From Lachnospiraceae bacterium (GTDB lineage: Bacteria > Bacillota > Clostridia > Lachnospirales > Lachnospiraceae): a DNA stretch of 64,000 nucleotides. Below the pieces are notes generated by a model, which saw only the letters and a list, made by a program, of their open reading frames with translations, did no database searches and was not told where the DNA came from. The translations under genes and the position numbers were made by a program. Below are positions 19,240-28,333 of this stretch, piece after piece; the first letter of the stretch is position 1, and the number at the start of each line of letters is the position of its first letter. Location of the stretch: positions 1-64,000 of the forward strand of contig JAFWDI010000001.1 in the NCBI GenBank assembly GCA_017513125.1. Direction: 5' to 3'.

Positions 19240-19911
19240 TTATTTCTTTCGGAACAGCCCCCCGCGCTTCGCGTGATCTTCTCGGATCTCGTCGGCCCAG
19301 TCGTCGGAGAGCTGCGCGCTCGGCTCCGCGCACCGCATGGCGCTCACGGCCCGCGAGACCGTCGCGAAGTTTTTCTGCGTACCGACGCTGTCCGGGCAGT
19401 AATTCACCGCACGCTCCGGACGGATCCCGATGCTTCCCGCCGCGGTGACCGCGTCGATGTTCGCACCCAGAAACAGGAACTCCCAGCCGTCGGCTTCTTT
19501 CCGCTGTTCGATCATGCGCTTCACCGCGGGCTGGTCATACTGCCGGCTTGCGTTTTCGTAACCGTCCGTCGTGATGATGAAAATGGTCTTCGCGGGGCGG
19601 TCCTCCTCACGGGCGTATTTGTGGATCGTCTGAATACGCTCGATCGTGCTTCCGACCGCGTCCAGCAGCGCCGTGCAGCCGCGCACGTAATAGTCCGCCG
19701 AAGTGATCGGCCGCACCTCCGCGATCGGTCTGCGGTCATGCAGGATCTCGACCCGGTCGTCAAACAGCACCGTGGTCACCAGGGCTTCGCCCTCCTCTGC
19801 GCGCTGTTTCTCCAGCATCGCGTTATAACCGCCGATCGTGTCGGTCTCCAGACCTCCCATGGAACCGCTGCGGTCCAGGATCATGACGACTTCCGTTAAA
19901 TTCTTTTTCAT
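19240..19911 (-). CDS. Von Willebrand factor A domain protein
   Basis: The 223-residue protein is essentially a single vWA domain. The metal-ion-dependent adhesion site is intact: DRSGS at about 13-17, Thr in RGCTALLDAVG, and Asp in ITTDGYENAS. There is no signal peptide or membrane segment, so it is cytoplasmic, like TerY-type stress proteins. GGAGGTATTCAT precedes the ATG at 19911. It lies downstream of the macrodomain-HTH gene in the same direction, but a terminator and 272 bases separate them. The partner it scaffolds is unknown. Confidence 0.85.
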   Translation of the reverse strand: MKKNLTEVVMILDRSGSMGGLETDTIGGYNAMLEKQRAEEGEALVTTVLFDDRVEILHDRRPIAEVRPITSADYYVRGCTALLDAVGSTIERIQTIHKYAREEDRPAKTIFIITTDGYENASRQYDQPAVKRMIEQRKEADGWEFLFLGANIDAVTAAGSIGIRPERAVNYCPDSVGTQKNFATVSRAVSAMRCAEPSAQLSDDWADEIREDHAKRGGLFRKK

Positions 19912-20125
19912 ATGAATACCTCCCTTTCGTGCTCTGCCCCGGGCATCTGCGGACCCGCGGTCCGGCGCCTGCGGGGCAATGTTTTCTTCTGACAGCGTCA
20001 TAGTAGCGCATCGGAAGGCGGCGGTGGTCGCCCGCGAGGCGACATTGCGCGGGCGGCCGTTACCGGCCGGGAGGGCGGCATCGCACAGGGCCGGAGCATG
20101 GCCCGGGAGGCGGGCGGACCCCATA

Positions 20126-20152
20126 GAAAAAGCCGCCGGACATCCGGCGGCG
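20126..20152 (-). terminator. Terminator after the macrodomain gene
   Basis: On the minus strand the stem GCCGCCGG/CCGGCGGC with a 4-base loop is followed by TTTTTC, 32 bases after the macrodomain stop. Confidence 0.8.
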
Positions 20153-20183
20153 GAACAGGCATGGCCCGTGATCCTGTCTTCTG

Positions 20184-21443
20184 TTATCCCAGCAGCGGCT
20201 GGTCGTAATCAAACAGCAGGGCGTTTACCTCGAATATATCGTATACATGATTCAGAATACAGTATTTGATCAGCACGTCGAACCGGCTCGCCGGCGACAG
20301 CGCCAGACCCGCTTTCGCGAGCAGGTCGACGGTCTCGTCGAGGCTCAGGCGCAGCGCGACCGCGAAAGCGCAGACTGTGCGCTTCGAGGGCTGGTAGTCG
20401 GCGCGGCTTCGGATCTTCGAGAAGAGCTTCCGGTCAATATTCGCCCGCTTATACACCTCGGGATCCGTCATGCCGCGTTCGTCGATCAGACGGAGCAGGC
20501 ACTCCTGGAAAGTCTCGCCGATGTTCGACATGAGATCATCGAGGCTGCGTGCCTGCCGTGAAGGCTCCGGCACCGGTGCCGAGGCAGGGGCAGACGCGCG
20601 CGGCGCAGCAGGCGCCCGGTCGGCAGCATCGGGATACGCCCGCGGTTCTTCTTCCGCTTTCTCCGTGAACGCATCTTCATCCGCTTCACCGGACAGCAGA
20701 TCGCGGAGGAACCGGGGCATCTGAGCCCTTCGCCCGGGCTTCGCTTCGCGCTTCGGGGCGCCGGCACCCGCGGGGGGAGCGGAACGGTCCGAAGGCAGAG
20801 GCGTTTCCGGCCGTGCGGCGTTCGGCATGGCGCCCGGCGCGGAACGGTCTTCCGTAAAAGTTCCGAAATACTGCTGCAGGCGCGGACTCGCGACCCGCAC
20901 CTCTTCTTCGCGGATGTACTCCCGCACCCGCGCGGCAAATCCCGCCGAGAGCTCAAAGGATGCGCGGTCATAAACGACCAGCGTCACCGTCATCTCCGGC
21001 GTCCCGTCATCCCCGGACGTCTCCAGAAACGCGCGGATCTCCGCCAGTGCGACCGACAGCGCCCGGTCCTTCGGAAAGCCGTAGACTCCGGTCGAGATCA
21101 GAGGAAGCGCAATGCTCACGCACCCCAGCTGCGCGGCCAGCTTCAGCGAATTCCTATAGCAGGAAGCCAGTGTCGAAAGCTCCCCGGCACGGCCCCCTTC
21201 CCAGACCGGGCCGACCGTATGGATGATATACTTCGCAGGCAGCGCACCCGCGCCCGTCGCAGCGGCTTCACCGGGTTCGATGCGGCCGATCCTCCGCCGT
21301 TCGGCCAGCAGCGCCTCGGCTCCCGCGGCCTCGTAGACAGCGCGGTCCGACCCGCTCGCATAGATCGGTTCCGGGTTCGCGCTGTTCACGACCGCATCCG
21401 CGGCGACTTTCGTGATGTCATGTCTGATGATCTGAAAAGGCAA
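20184..21443 (-). CDS. Macrodomain protein fused to a C-terminal helix-turn-helix-like domain
   Basis: The 419-residue protein has three parts. Residues about 1-170 form a macrodomain that binds ADP-ribose or its derivatives, with DAVVNSAN, SGSDRAVYEAAG, HTVGPVW and PLISTGVYGFP. Residues about 185-300 are a Pro/Ala-rich linker. The last roughly 115 residues (from LMSNIGETFQECLLRLIDERGM) form an all-helical domain with an XRE-like repeat (YKRANIDRKLFSKIRS, then SKRTVCAFAVALRLSLDETVDLLAKAG). It could remove ADP-ribose from a target or sense ADP-ribose and bind DNA or protein. The start is TTG with GAGGAG upstream. It follows radA after 26 bases, so it probably belongs to that operon. Confidence 0.85.
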   Translation of the reverse strand: MPFQIIRHDITKVAADAVVNSANPEPIYASGSDRAVYEAAGAEALLAERRRIGRIEPGEAAATGAGALPAKYIIHTVGPVWEGGRAGELSTLASCYRNSLKLAAQLGCVSIALPLISTGVYGFPKDRALSVALAEIRAFLETSGDDGTPEMTVTLVVYDRASFELSAGFAARVREYIREEEVRVASPRLQQYFGTFTEDRSAPGAMPNAARPETPLPSDRSAPPAGAGAPKREAKPGRRAQMPRFLRDLLSGEADEDAFTEKAEEEPRAYPDAADRAPAAPRASAPASAPVPEPSRQARSLDDLMSNIGETFQECLLRLIDERGMTDPEVYKRANIDRKLFSKIRSRADYQPSKRTVCAFAVALRLSLDETVDLLAKAGLALSPASRFDVLIKYCILNHVYDIFEVNALLFDYDQPLLG

Positions 21444-21469
21444 TGTTCTCTCCTCATGCCGCTGCGGCT

Positions 21470-22852
21470 TCAGATATTCCGGAGCGCCTCGCTCACGCTC
21501 GAAACTCCGACGATCTTCATTCCGTCGATCTGTCCGGCATCTTTCAGTCCGCGTACGCAGACCTTCGGCAGGATGCAGGTCGTAAAGCCCTGTCTGGCGG
21601 CCTCCCGCACGCGGTCCGCAGCCCGGCTCACCGAGCGCACTTCGCCGGAAAGGCCGACCTCGCCGAACGCGATGACGCCCTCCGGCACCGGACGGTCCGC
21701 CAGGCTCGACGCGATCGCCAGGACGACGCCGAGATCCGCTGAGGGCTCGGTCACGCGCATGCCGCCCGCGATGTTCACATAGACGTCTTCATCCCAGAGC
21801 TTCGCGCCGGCGCGCTTCTCCATGACCGCGATCAGCAGATTCAGCCGGTTATAGTCCACGCCCGCGGCAGTGCGCCTGGGCGCGGCGAAATTCGTTTTGC
21901 AGGCAAGCGCCTGGATCTCGACCAGAAGCGGACGGGTCCCCTCCATGGAACAGGTGACGACCGATCCCGGCGCCCCCTTCGGGCGCCCGTCGAGCAGGAA
22001 CCCCGAGGGATCGGGCACTTCCGCCAGGCCGTCCTCGCGCATCTCGAACACGCCGATCTCATTCGTCGCGCCGAAGCGGTTTTTCACACTGCGCAGGATC
22101 CGGTAAGCCGCACTCTTTTCGCCCTCGAAATACAGCACGGTATCGACCATGTGTTCGAGCATCCTCGGCCCCGCGACCGTTCCTTCCTTCGTCACATGCC
22201 CCACGAGGAACATGCTGATACCGAAGCCCTTCGCGGCCTGCATGAAGGTCATCGTGCACTCGCGGATCTGCGTGGGGCTTCCGGGCGAAGCCGTAACGTC
22301 CTCGCGGTACATGGTCTGGATCGAGTCGATCACGACCGTGTCCGGCCGCCGCTCGTGCAGCACTTCCATGATCCGCTCCGCGTCCGTCTCGCACAGGAAA
22401 CTCAGGGTGTCCGCGCACTCGCCGATGCGCTCGGCGCGCATGCGGATCTGCCGCAGCGACTCCTCGCCCGAAATATAGAGGACGTTCTGCCCGGCCGCCG
22501 CGAGGTTCCTGCAGACCTGCAGGAGGATCGTGGATTTTCCGATACCCGGATCGCCGCCGATCAGCACGAGCGATCCCTTCACGATCCCTCCGCCGAGTAC
22601 GCGGTCGAGCTCCCCGAAGCCGGAAGCCGCACGCTCCTCGACGTCGGTGTCGATCTCCTTCAGAGTTTTCGGCGTCTGCGGCAGTCCCGCCGCAAGGCCT
22701 CCGCCGCCCCGGGCCGCGGTCTGCGCTTTTTTCGGGGCCGCAGGCGCCTCCACGAACGTGTTCCAGGCCTTGCATGACGGGCACTGGCCCATCCATTTCC
22801 CGCTCTCATATCCGCAGTCGCTGCAGAAAAAAACAGTCTTCGGTCTCGCCAT
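21470..22852 (-). CDS. radA: DNA repair protein RadA
   Basis: The 460-residue RecA-like branch-migration helicase starts with a C4 zinc finger (CSDCGYESGKWMGQCPSC). It has Walker A GGDPGIGKST, the RadA signature KNRFG and a C-terminal Lon-protease-like domain (from about residue 290). It processes recombination intermediates. radA near clpC is a known clostridial and bacillar arrangement. It follows the unknown 132-residue gene after about 100 bases with a hairpin. Confidence 0.97.
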   Translation of the reverse strand: MARPKTVFFCSDCGYESGKWMGQCPSCKAWNTFVEAPAAPKKAQTAARGGGGLAAGLPQTPKTLKEIDTDVEERAASGFGELDRVLGGGIVKGSLVLIGGDPGIGKSTILLQVCRNLAAAGQNVLYISGEESLRQIRMRAERIGECADTLSFLCETDAERIMEVLHERRPDTVVIDSIQTMYREDVTASPGSPTQIRECTMTFMQAAKGFGISMFLVGHVTKEGTVAGPRMLEHMVDTVLYFEGEKSAAYRILRSVKNRFGATNEIGVFEMREDGLAEVPDPSGFLLDGRPKGAPGSVVTCSMEGTRPLLVEIQALACKTNFAAPRRTAAGVDYNRLNLLIAVMEKRAGAKLWDEDVYVNIAGGMRVTEPSADLGVVLAIASSLADRPVPEGVIAFGEVGLSGEVRSVSRAADRVREAARQGFTTCILPKVCVRGLKDAGQIDGMKIVGVSSVSEALRNI

Positions 22853-22911
22853 CTTCCGCTCCTCGCCGTGCCGGGCCGCCCGCCCGGCTGCTCTTTTTAA
22901 GCAGGGAGGCC

Positions 22912-22940
22912 CGCCTGAAGCGGACCTCCCCGATCATAAA
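22912..22940 (-). terminator. Hairpin between the 132-residue gene and radA
   Basis: The inverted repeat GGGAGGTCCGC/GCGGGCCTCCC (one mismatch, about a 5-base loop) lies just after the stop of the gene at 22953. No long T run follows on the minus strand (TGCTTAAAAAG), so it may be a processing or stabilising hairpin rather than a full terminator. Confidence 0.45.
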
Positions 22941-22952
22941 ACCTTCCGTCTC

Positions 22953-23351
22953 TCAGCGTCTGACCGCCACTTTCGCGGGCTCGCCGTCGAGCTCGATCGT
23001 GAATGCGATCTTTCCGCCCATGCTGGTCTCGGTACGGTCTTCCTTCTCGCCGTCGACGATGATGTCATACTCCGCGTCATCACCCAGTCCGAGTGTGATC
23101 TGGACCTCGCCGGATCCCACGACCGTGAAGCTCACGCCGTCCGCGTCAAACGTAAAATCCGACACGTCCGTGCCCGGAACGGACTCGTAGAGGAACATCT
23201 CATTCCGCTCCAGTTTCGTGATATCCTTATACGTTTTCACTTTATAGATATCACCCTTATACTCGAAGCCGTCCTGCTTCGTCTTCGTCTCCAGCGAGCT
23301 GTCTCCGAAGGAGAGGGCCCCGTCAGTTACCGCGATGATCTCTTTAGCCAT
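22953..23351 (-). CDS. Hypothetical 132-residue beta-rich protein
   Basis: I do not recognise the family. The protein begins MAKEIIAVTDGALSFGD, is acidic and has alternating hydrophobic/polar residues suggesting beta strands, with a KVKTYKDITKLERNEMFLYESVPGT segment. It ends in a small Ig-like stretch (FTIELDGEPAKVAVRR). No signal peptide, membrane segment or catalytic motif is seen. It sits 26 bases after clpC and before radA, so it is probably expressed with the stress operon. Confidence 0.75.
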   Translation of the reverse strand: MAKEIIAVTDGALSFGDSSLETKTKQDGFEYKGDIYKVKTYKDITKLERNEMFLYESVPGTDVSDFTFDADGVSFTVVGSGEVQITLGLGDDAEYDIIVDGEKEDRTETSMGGKIAFTIELDGEPAKVAVRR

Positions 23352-23377
23352 GTTCGTTTTTCCTTTTCTTAAATGGT

Positions 23378-26026
23378 TTATTCCTGCGTTTCTTCCGTAG
23401 AAGCGTTATCCGTCAATGTCCCGGCCGGCGACTCGGTTTCCTCCGCGATCACCCCGGAAACGTTCTCCGTGACGCCTGTCAGCGGCATGGAGACTTCCTC
23501 GATGGCAGTCAACTCCTCCGGCTCGGTCACCGGCAGCGTTTCCTGCGGTGTGAAGACCAGCTTCGTCCCGTCATAGGAGACCAGGACGTTCTGTCCGGAC
23601 CGCACGAACCCGCTGAGGATCGCGTCCGCCATCTCATCCTCGATCTCGTTCTGCAGGACTCTGCGCAGCGGGCGGGCGCCGTACTTCTCATCATAGCCCT
23701 TATCCAGCAGGTAGTCTTCCGCACTCTGCTCGACCGTGATGCTGATGTCCAGCTGATCCTTCGTCCGCTTCGAGATGTCGCGAATCATGATGTGGAAGAT
23801 GTCGACCATGTTCTCCCTGGTCAGCTGGTGGAAGACCAGGATCTCGTCGATGCGGTTCAGGAACTCCGGCTTAAACATCTTATTCACGGTGTCCATGACG
23901 CCGCGCTTCATCAGTTCATAGTCCGCCTTCGGGTCCGCTCCGGACGAGAAGCCCAGCCGCTTCGGGGAGACGATCTTCTCGGCGCCGGCATTGGACGTCA
24001 TGATAATGACCGTGTTCTTAAAATCGACCCTGCGGCCCTGCGCGTCCGTGATATGGCCGTCGTCGAGGACCTGCAGCAGGATGTTGAACACATCCGGGTG
24101 GGCCTTCTCGATCTCGTCGAACAGGATGACCGAGTAGGGGTTCCGGCGGATCTGCTCCGAGAGCTGGCCGCCCTCCTCGTAGCCCACGTAGCCGGGAGGC
24201 GAGCCGACCATCTTCGATACGCTGTGCTTCTCCATGTACTCCGACATGTCGACGCGGATGATCGAGTTCTCCGTGCCGAACAGCGCCTCGGCCAATGCCT
24301 TCGACAGCTCCGTCTTACCGACGCCGGTAGGTCCCAGGAACATGAACGAACCGATCGGGCGCTTCGGGTCCTTCAGGCCCACACGGCCTCGGCGGATGGC
24401 CTTCGAGACCGCGGTGACGGCCTCCTCCTGTCCGACCAGGCGCTCATGCAGGGTCGCCTCGAGATTTTTCAGGCGTTCCGCGTCGCCTTCGGTCAGCTTC
24501 CGGACCGGGATCTTCGTCCACATCGCGACGACGTCCGCGATCTCAGGCTCGCGGATCAGCGGGCGGTGTTCTTCCTTCTCGATGCGCCACTGCTCCATCG
24601 CCTCGGCGAGCGCAGCCTTACGGTCCATCTGATTCGTCTTAAGGACCGCGGCCTTCTCGTAGGCTTCGTTCTTTATCGCGTCTTCCTTCTCCAGCTCGAT
24701 CGCGTCGACTTCCTCCTCGAGCTTCTTAATGTGCTCGGGGACCTCGAACACGGTCAGGCGGGTCTTCGCGGAGGCCTCATCGATCAGGTCGATGGCCTTA
24801 TCGGGAAGGAACCTGTCATTAATATACCGCGCGGAGAGCTTCACCGCGGACTCGATCGCCTCGTCGGTGATGATCACGTGGTGGTGCTCTTCGTAGGCGT
24901 GCCGCAGGCCCTTCAGCATCTCGACGGCCTCCTCCTCGGTGGGCTCGTCGATCGTCACGGGCTGGAAACGGCGCTCCAGCGCGGCGTCCTTCTCGATGCG
25001 CTTCCGGTATTCGTCGATCGTCGTCGCACCGATGACCTGGATCTCGCCGCGCGCCAGGCAGGGCTTCAGAATGTTCGAGGCGTCCAGCGCGCCCTCGGCG
25101 CCGCCGGCTCCGATGATCGTGTGGATCTCATCGATGAACATCAGGATATCGCCCTGCTCCTCGACTTCCTTGATCACCTGCTTTATGCGCTCCTCGAACT
25201 CGCCGCGGTACTTCGAGCCCGCGACCATGCCGGACAGATCGAGCATCAGCAGGCGCTTATCCTTCACGGTATCCGGGACCGTTCCGTCCGCGATTCGCTG
25301 CGCGAGCCCCTCGGCGATGGCGGTCTTTCCGACGCCGGGCTCACCGATGATGCAGGGGTTATTCTTCGTGCGGCGCGACAGGATCTGGATCGTGCGCTCG
25401 ATCTCCTCGGCGCGGCCGATGACCGGGTCCAGCTTTCCTTCGCGGGCCAGCTGTGTCAGATCGCGCGAGAACGCGTCGAGACCGGGCGTGTCGCTCTGCC
25501 CCTGCGGGCCGCCCTGTCCGGGCGCCGCGCGGTTCGGGCCGCCCATCGGGCCGTTATTCATGCGGCCCTGGGCCTGACGCTGCGCGTCCGCCCCGATCGT
25601 GATCATCGCGTCCACATACAGACGCTGCACGCTCACGCCCATCGTGTTCAGAAGGCGCGTCGCCACGCACTCTCCCTCCTTCACCATGGCCACGAGGATG
25701 TGCTCGGTGCCGGCCAGACCCGAGTGGAACTGGTCCGCCTCCTTCTGGGCGTTCTCCAGGACCTTACGGGCCTTCGGGGTATAGTCGTCCCGCTCCGCCA
25801 GATGCACCGGGGACACCGGGGCGACCTGCTGCTGGATGAGATTGATCACTTTCTCCTCGGTCACACCGTGGATCCGCAGGATCCGGGACGCGGTGCCCGA
25901 GCCTTCCTTCAGCAGTCCCAGCAGGATGTGTTCCGTGCCGACGTAATTATGATCCAGCTCCTGGGCTGAGTTCTTCGCGATCTGCAGGGCATGTTTCGCC
26001 TTTGCAGTAAAGCGATCGTACATCAT
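23378..26026 (-). CDS. clpC: ATP-dependent Clp protease ATP-binding subunit ClpC
   Basis: The 882-residue Hsp100 unfoldase feeds substrates to ClpP. It has two N-terminal Clp repeats (about 1-145), a Gly/Pro/Gln-rich linker, AAA domain 1 (Walker A GEPGVGKT), a coiled-coil middle domain, AAA domain 2 (GPTGVGKTE) and the C-terminal D2-small domain. ClpC is usually about 810-830 residues. The extra length here is in the linker and in an acidic, Thr/Glu/Ser-rich tail of about 50 residues after KLVFTPQ. AAGGAGG lies 10 bases before the ATG. It follows mcsA and mcsB, which mark proteins with phospho-arginine for ClpC. Confidence 0.96.
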   Translation of the reverse strand: MMYDRFTAKAKHALQIAKNSAQELDHNYVGTEHILLGLLKEGSGTASRILRIHGVTEEKVINLIQQQVAPVSPVHLAERDDYTPKARKVLENAQKEADQFHSGLAGTEHILVAMVKEGECVATRLLNTMGVSVQRLYVDAMITIGADAQRQAQGRMNNGPMGGPNRAAPGQGGPQGQSDTPGLDAFSRDLTQLAREGKLDPVIGRAEEIERTIQILSRRTKNNPCIIGEPGVGKTAIAEGLAQRIADGTVPDTVKDKRLLMLDLSGMVAGSKYRGEFEERIKQVIKEVEEQGDILMFIDEIHTIIGAGGAEGALDASNILKPCLARGEIQVIGATTIDEYRKRIEKDAALERRFQPVTIDEPTEEEAVEMLKGLRHAYEEHHHVIITDEAIESAVKLSARYINDRFLPDKAIDLIDEASAKTRLTVFEVPEHIKKLEEEVDAIELEKEDAIKNEAYEKAAVLKTNQMDRKAALAEAMEQWRIEKEEHRPLIREPEIADVVAMWTKIPVRKLTEGDAERLKNLEATLHERLVGQEEAVTAVSKAIRRGRVGLKDPKRPIGSFMFLGPTGVGKTELSKALAEALFGTENSIIRVDMSEYMEKHSVSKMVGSPPGYVGYEEGGQLSEQIRRNPYSVILFDEIEKAHPDVFNILLQVLDDGHITDAQGRRVDFKNTVIIMTSNAGAEKIVSPKRLGFSSGADPKADYELMKRGVMDTVNKMFKPEFLNRIDEILVFHQLTRENMVDIFHIMIRDISKRTKDQLDISITVEQSAEDYLLDKGYDEKYGARPLRRVLQNEIEDEMADAILSGFVRSGQNVLVSYDGTKLVFTPQETLPVTEPEELTAIEEVSMPLTGVTENVSGVIAEETESPAGTLTDNASTEETQE

Positions 26027-26047
26027 TTCAGTGGTTCCTCCTTAAAA

Positions 26048-27070
26048 CTACAGCAGTTCCGGCAGCATGGCGCGGACGAATTCCGCGCGGTCTGCGCCGA
26101 GATTATCGGTATTGTAATTCATGGTCTTCAGGGCGAGTGCCGCCGGACAGCAGTTCACCATCAGCCCGAACACGTTCAGCGGACCGGAAAGCGTGATCAG
26201 CTCCTCGCCCAGACCCGCGCGCAGCGACGACAGCGAAGCCATCGCGTCCCGCACGGACAGGAGTCTCGCGTACTTCAGGCGGCCGTAAGCCTTCGCGGCT
26301 TCGTCCTCGCGCATCACGGGCGTGTAGCGCTGCTCGCGCGCCTGCTTTTCGTTCACCGCCAGATGCGACGCCAGCCGGTAGACCAGCGCGACGATTTCCT
26401 CCTCGGAAACTCCGAGCGTGTTCTGGTTATAGACCTCGAACAGCCGGCCGGCCTTCTCCTCGCCTTCGCCGAACGCGTTCCGCACGCCTACGCCGAAGCG
26501 CGCGACCTCGTTCACGAGTTTATGAAACTGTGGGCTCGCCGACAGATACGGCAGATGCAGGATCACCGAGACCCGCAGGCCCGTTCCCATGTTCGTCGGG
26601 AACGCGGTCAGATATCCGTAGCGGTCATGGAACGCGTAATTAAAGTGTTCGTTGATCGCGTCGTCGATCTTCGTACAGATATTCCAGAGCCGGTCCAGCG
26701 TGACCTCGGGGGAGAGCACCTGGATGCGGATGTGGTCGTCTCCCATCAGCGCGACCGACACGCCCTCGTCCGCCGACATGTACAGGCCGGAGGGACGCAC
26801 GCGCTGGGACAATGTCTCGTTTATCACGCGGTGCTCCCGCAGCGCGTTCTTCTGCAGCGCGGACATGCGGTCCAGACGCAGGAAGCTCCAGGTCTCGCCG
26901 GTCGGGGTCTTCCAGCCGTCCATCTTATCGCGGAGCTTCGCGATGAGTTCCTCGGCGTCGTCATTGCTCAGTTTATTCGGGAACGCGTAATCCCGCAGGT
27001 TCCGCGTCAGCCGGATGCGGGCCGCCACGAAGATCTCGTTCCCGACGTTCGGATCCTCATACCAGTTCAT
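26048..27070 (-). CDS. mcsB: Protein arginine kinase McsB
   Basis: The 340-residue ATP:guanido phosphotransferase-like kinase phosphorylates arginine residues on damaged proteins, tagging them for ClpC-ClpP. VAARIRLTRNLRDYAFP near the N-terminus and the phosphagen-kinase core LPTNMGTGLRVSVILHLP-type segment (here FPTNMGTGLRVSVILHLP) support it. Its start overlaps the mcsA stop by 4 bases. It ends in TAG 21 bases before clpC. Confidence 0.95.
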   Translation of the reverse strand: MNWYEDPNVGNEIFVAARIRLTRNLRDYAFPNKLSNDDAEELIAKLRDKMDGWKTPTGETWSFLRLDRMSALQKNALREHRVINETLSQRVRPSGLYMSADEGVSVALMGDDHIRIQVLSPEVTLDRLWNICTKIDDAINEHFNYAFHDRYGYLTAFPTNMGTGLRVSVILHLPYLSASPQFHKLVNEVARFGVGVRNAFGEGEEKAGRLFEVYNQNTLGVSEEEIVALVYRLASHLAVNEKQAREQRYTPVMREDEAAKAYGRLKYARLLSVRDAMASLSSLRAGLGEELITLSGPLNVFGLMVNCCPAALALKTMNYNTDNLGADRAEFVRAMLPELL

Positions 27071-27747
27071 AACAGATCCTCCTCCGCTCCGGGTGCGGTC
27101 CCTTCGGTTCCGGGTTCCGTGCCCGCCGCCTCTTCACCTTCCGGGAAGAACTCGAGATCCGTCACGCCGGCCTCCATGTTCTTCAGGAACCGGATCTGGT
27201 CGCGGTACTTCGCGGCGCTCTCGAAATCCTCGACCGCGACCGCGTCCGCCAGCTGGTTCTCGAGCAGGCGGATCTCCTCCTTCGGAGTCAGCGCCTTCGC
27301 CGGGGCGCCTCCCGCCTGCGCGGGGACGTCGGAATTCAGCCAGCCGTAGGCCGGATGCTTTCCGGTGTGGCGGTCGCCGGCCTGGACGTTCTTGACATTC
27401 TCATTCATCAGCGGCCCGAAGATATCGTAGCAGGTCGCGCAGCCGAAGCGGCTGGCCTCCACGAACTCCTTATACGACGTGCCGCACTTCGGGCAGATGA
27501 TGTTCTTCAGTTCCTCGGGGGCCTTCGGGGCCTGCTCCGAGTTCAGGTTCATCGTCCCCATCATCTCCGCGACGAGCTTTCCGATCGGGTTCGACTCGTC
27601 CATCATCTGGTCCATCATGATGTTCATGGCTTCCATGCCCATCTCCTGAACGCACTCGGCGCAGAAGTTATGCTCGACCTTCTGGCCGTTCTCCAGCGCG
27701 ATCAGTTTTACCACGGCTTCACGGGCCCTGCACTTCTCACACAGCAT
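27067..27747 (-). CDS. mcsA: McsA-type zinc-finger activator of McsB
   Basis: From the ATG at 27747 the protein has 226 residues. Two pairs of CxxC motifs form zinc sites: CEKCRAREA with CAEC, and CPKCGTSYKEF with GCATCYDIF. A UVR motif follows near the C-terminus (ENQLADAVAVEDFESAAKYRDQIRFL). In Firmicutes McsA activates McsB. It overlaps the GntR gene by 11 bases and mcsB by 4, so the operon is tightly coupled. An acidic tail follows the UVR motif. Confidence 0.92.
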   Translation of the reverse strand: MLCEKCRAREAVVKLIALENGQKVEHNFCAECVQEMGMEAMNIMMDQMMDESNPIGKLVAEMMGTMNLNSEQAPKAPEELKNIICPKCGTSYKEFVEASRFGCATCYDIFGPLMNENVKNVQAGDRHTGKHPAYGWLNSDVPAQAGGAPAKALTPKEEIRLLENQLADAVAVEDFESAAKYRDQIRFLKNMEAGVTDLEFFPEGEEAAGTEPGTEGTAPGAEEDLL

Positions 27748-28135
27748 CGGTCTGTCCGTCCTCCTCTTCATAACTGTTCAGGATCTTATCGACCACATCG
27801 TGGATCTCGCTCCGGCTCACGCCCTTGCAGCTCGCCTTCGCCAGCACCACGGAAAGATCGCTGTAAAGATCCTTTACCGCCTGCATCTTATCCGCGTCCA
27901 CGGAGATCACCGCGCCGCGCCTGCGGTCGAGCTTCACGAAGCCTTCCTGGCGGAGGACCGCGTAGGCTTTATTCACGGTGTGCATGTTAATGCCGATGGT
28001 GTCTGCCAGCTGGCGCACAGAGGGCAGCGAATCCCCCTCATGAATCACGTCGTTCGCCAGACCGTATATGATCTGGTTCCGAAGCTGCATGTAGAGCGCC
28101 TCGTCGCTGTTAAAATCGATCTGTATGTAAAACAT
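27737..28135 (-). CDS. GntR-family (YtrA-like) transcriptional regulator heading the mcs-clpC operon
   Basis: The 132-residue protein starts MFYIQIDFNSDEALYMQLRNQIIYGL and has the GntR winged helix (DSLPSVRQLADTIGINMHTVNKAYAVLRQEGFVKLDRRRGAVIS), followed by a short helical tail as in the YtrA subgroup. The ATG at 28135 is chosen because homology to the winged helix starts right there. It occupies the position of CtsR at the head of mcsA-mcsB-clpC. A palindromic site overlaps the presumed transcription start just upstream, so autorepression of the whole operon is likely. Confidence 0.92.
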   Translation of the reverse strand: MFYIQIDFNSDEALYMQLRNQIIYGLANDVIHEGDSLPSVRQLADTIGINMHTVNKAYAVLRQEGFVKLDRRRGAVISVDADKMQAVKDLYSDLSVVLAKASCKGVSRSEIHDVVDKILNSYEEEDGQTDAV

Positions 28136-28176
28136 ACGCTCCTCCCGGACCGCGGCATGGATGCCGGCACGATAGT

Positions 28177-28197
28177 GTTCTATCAAATATAGAACAA
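28177..28197. promoter_or_regulatory. Palindromic operator of the mcs-clpC operon
   Basis: A perfect inverted repeat TGTTCTAT-CAAAT-ATAGAACA lies immediately downstream of the -10 element and covers the expected transcription start. It is a plausible binding site for the GntR protein encoded 42 bases downstream. It does not resemble the direct-repeat CtsR heptad (GGTCAAA) or the CIRCE element. Confidence 0.75.
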
Positions 28198-28226
28198 GTA
28201 TACCGTAAGGGCGGACAGGTTGCAAG
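28198..28226 (-). promoter_or_regulatory. Promoter of the gntR-mcsA-mcsB-clpC operon
   Basis: On the minus strand TTGCAA (28221-28226), a 17-base spacer and TATACT (28198-28203) directly abut the palindromic operator. The start codon of the regulator is about 63 bases further on. Confidence 0.7.
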
Positions 28227-28333
28227 AGAAAAGAAAGAAGAAAAAGCGGAAGCGGACGACATGCGAAAATGCTGTCCGCCCGCTTCCGTCAATGATTTCG
28301 GCCTAAGGTCCGCCTGTGCGGCCGGCGCCGCGA

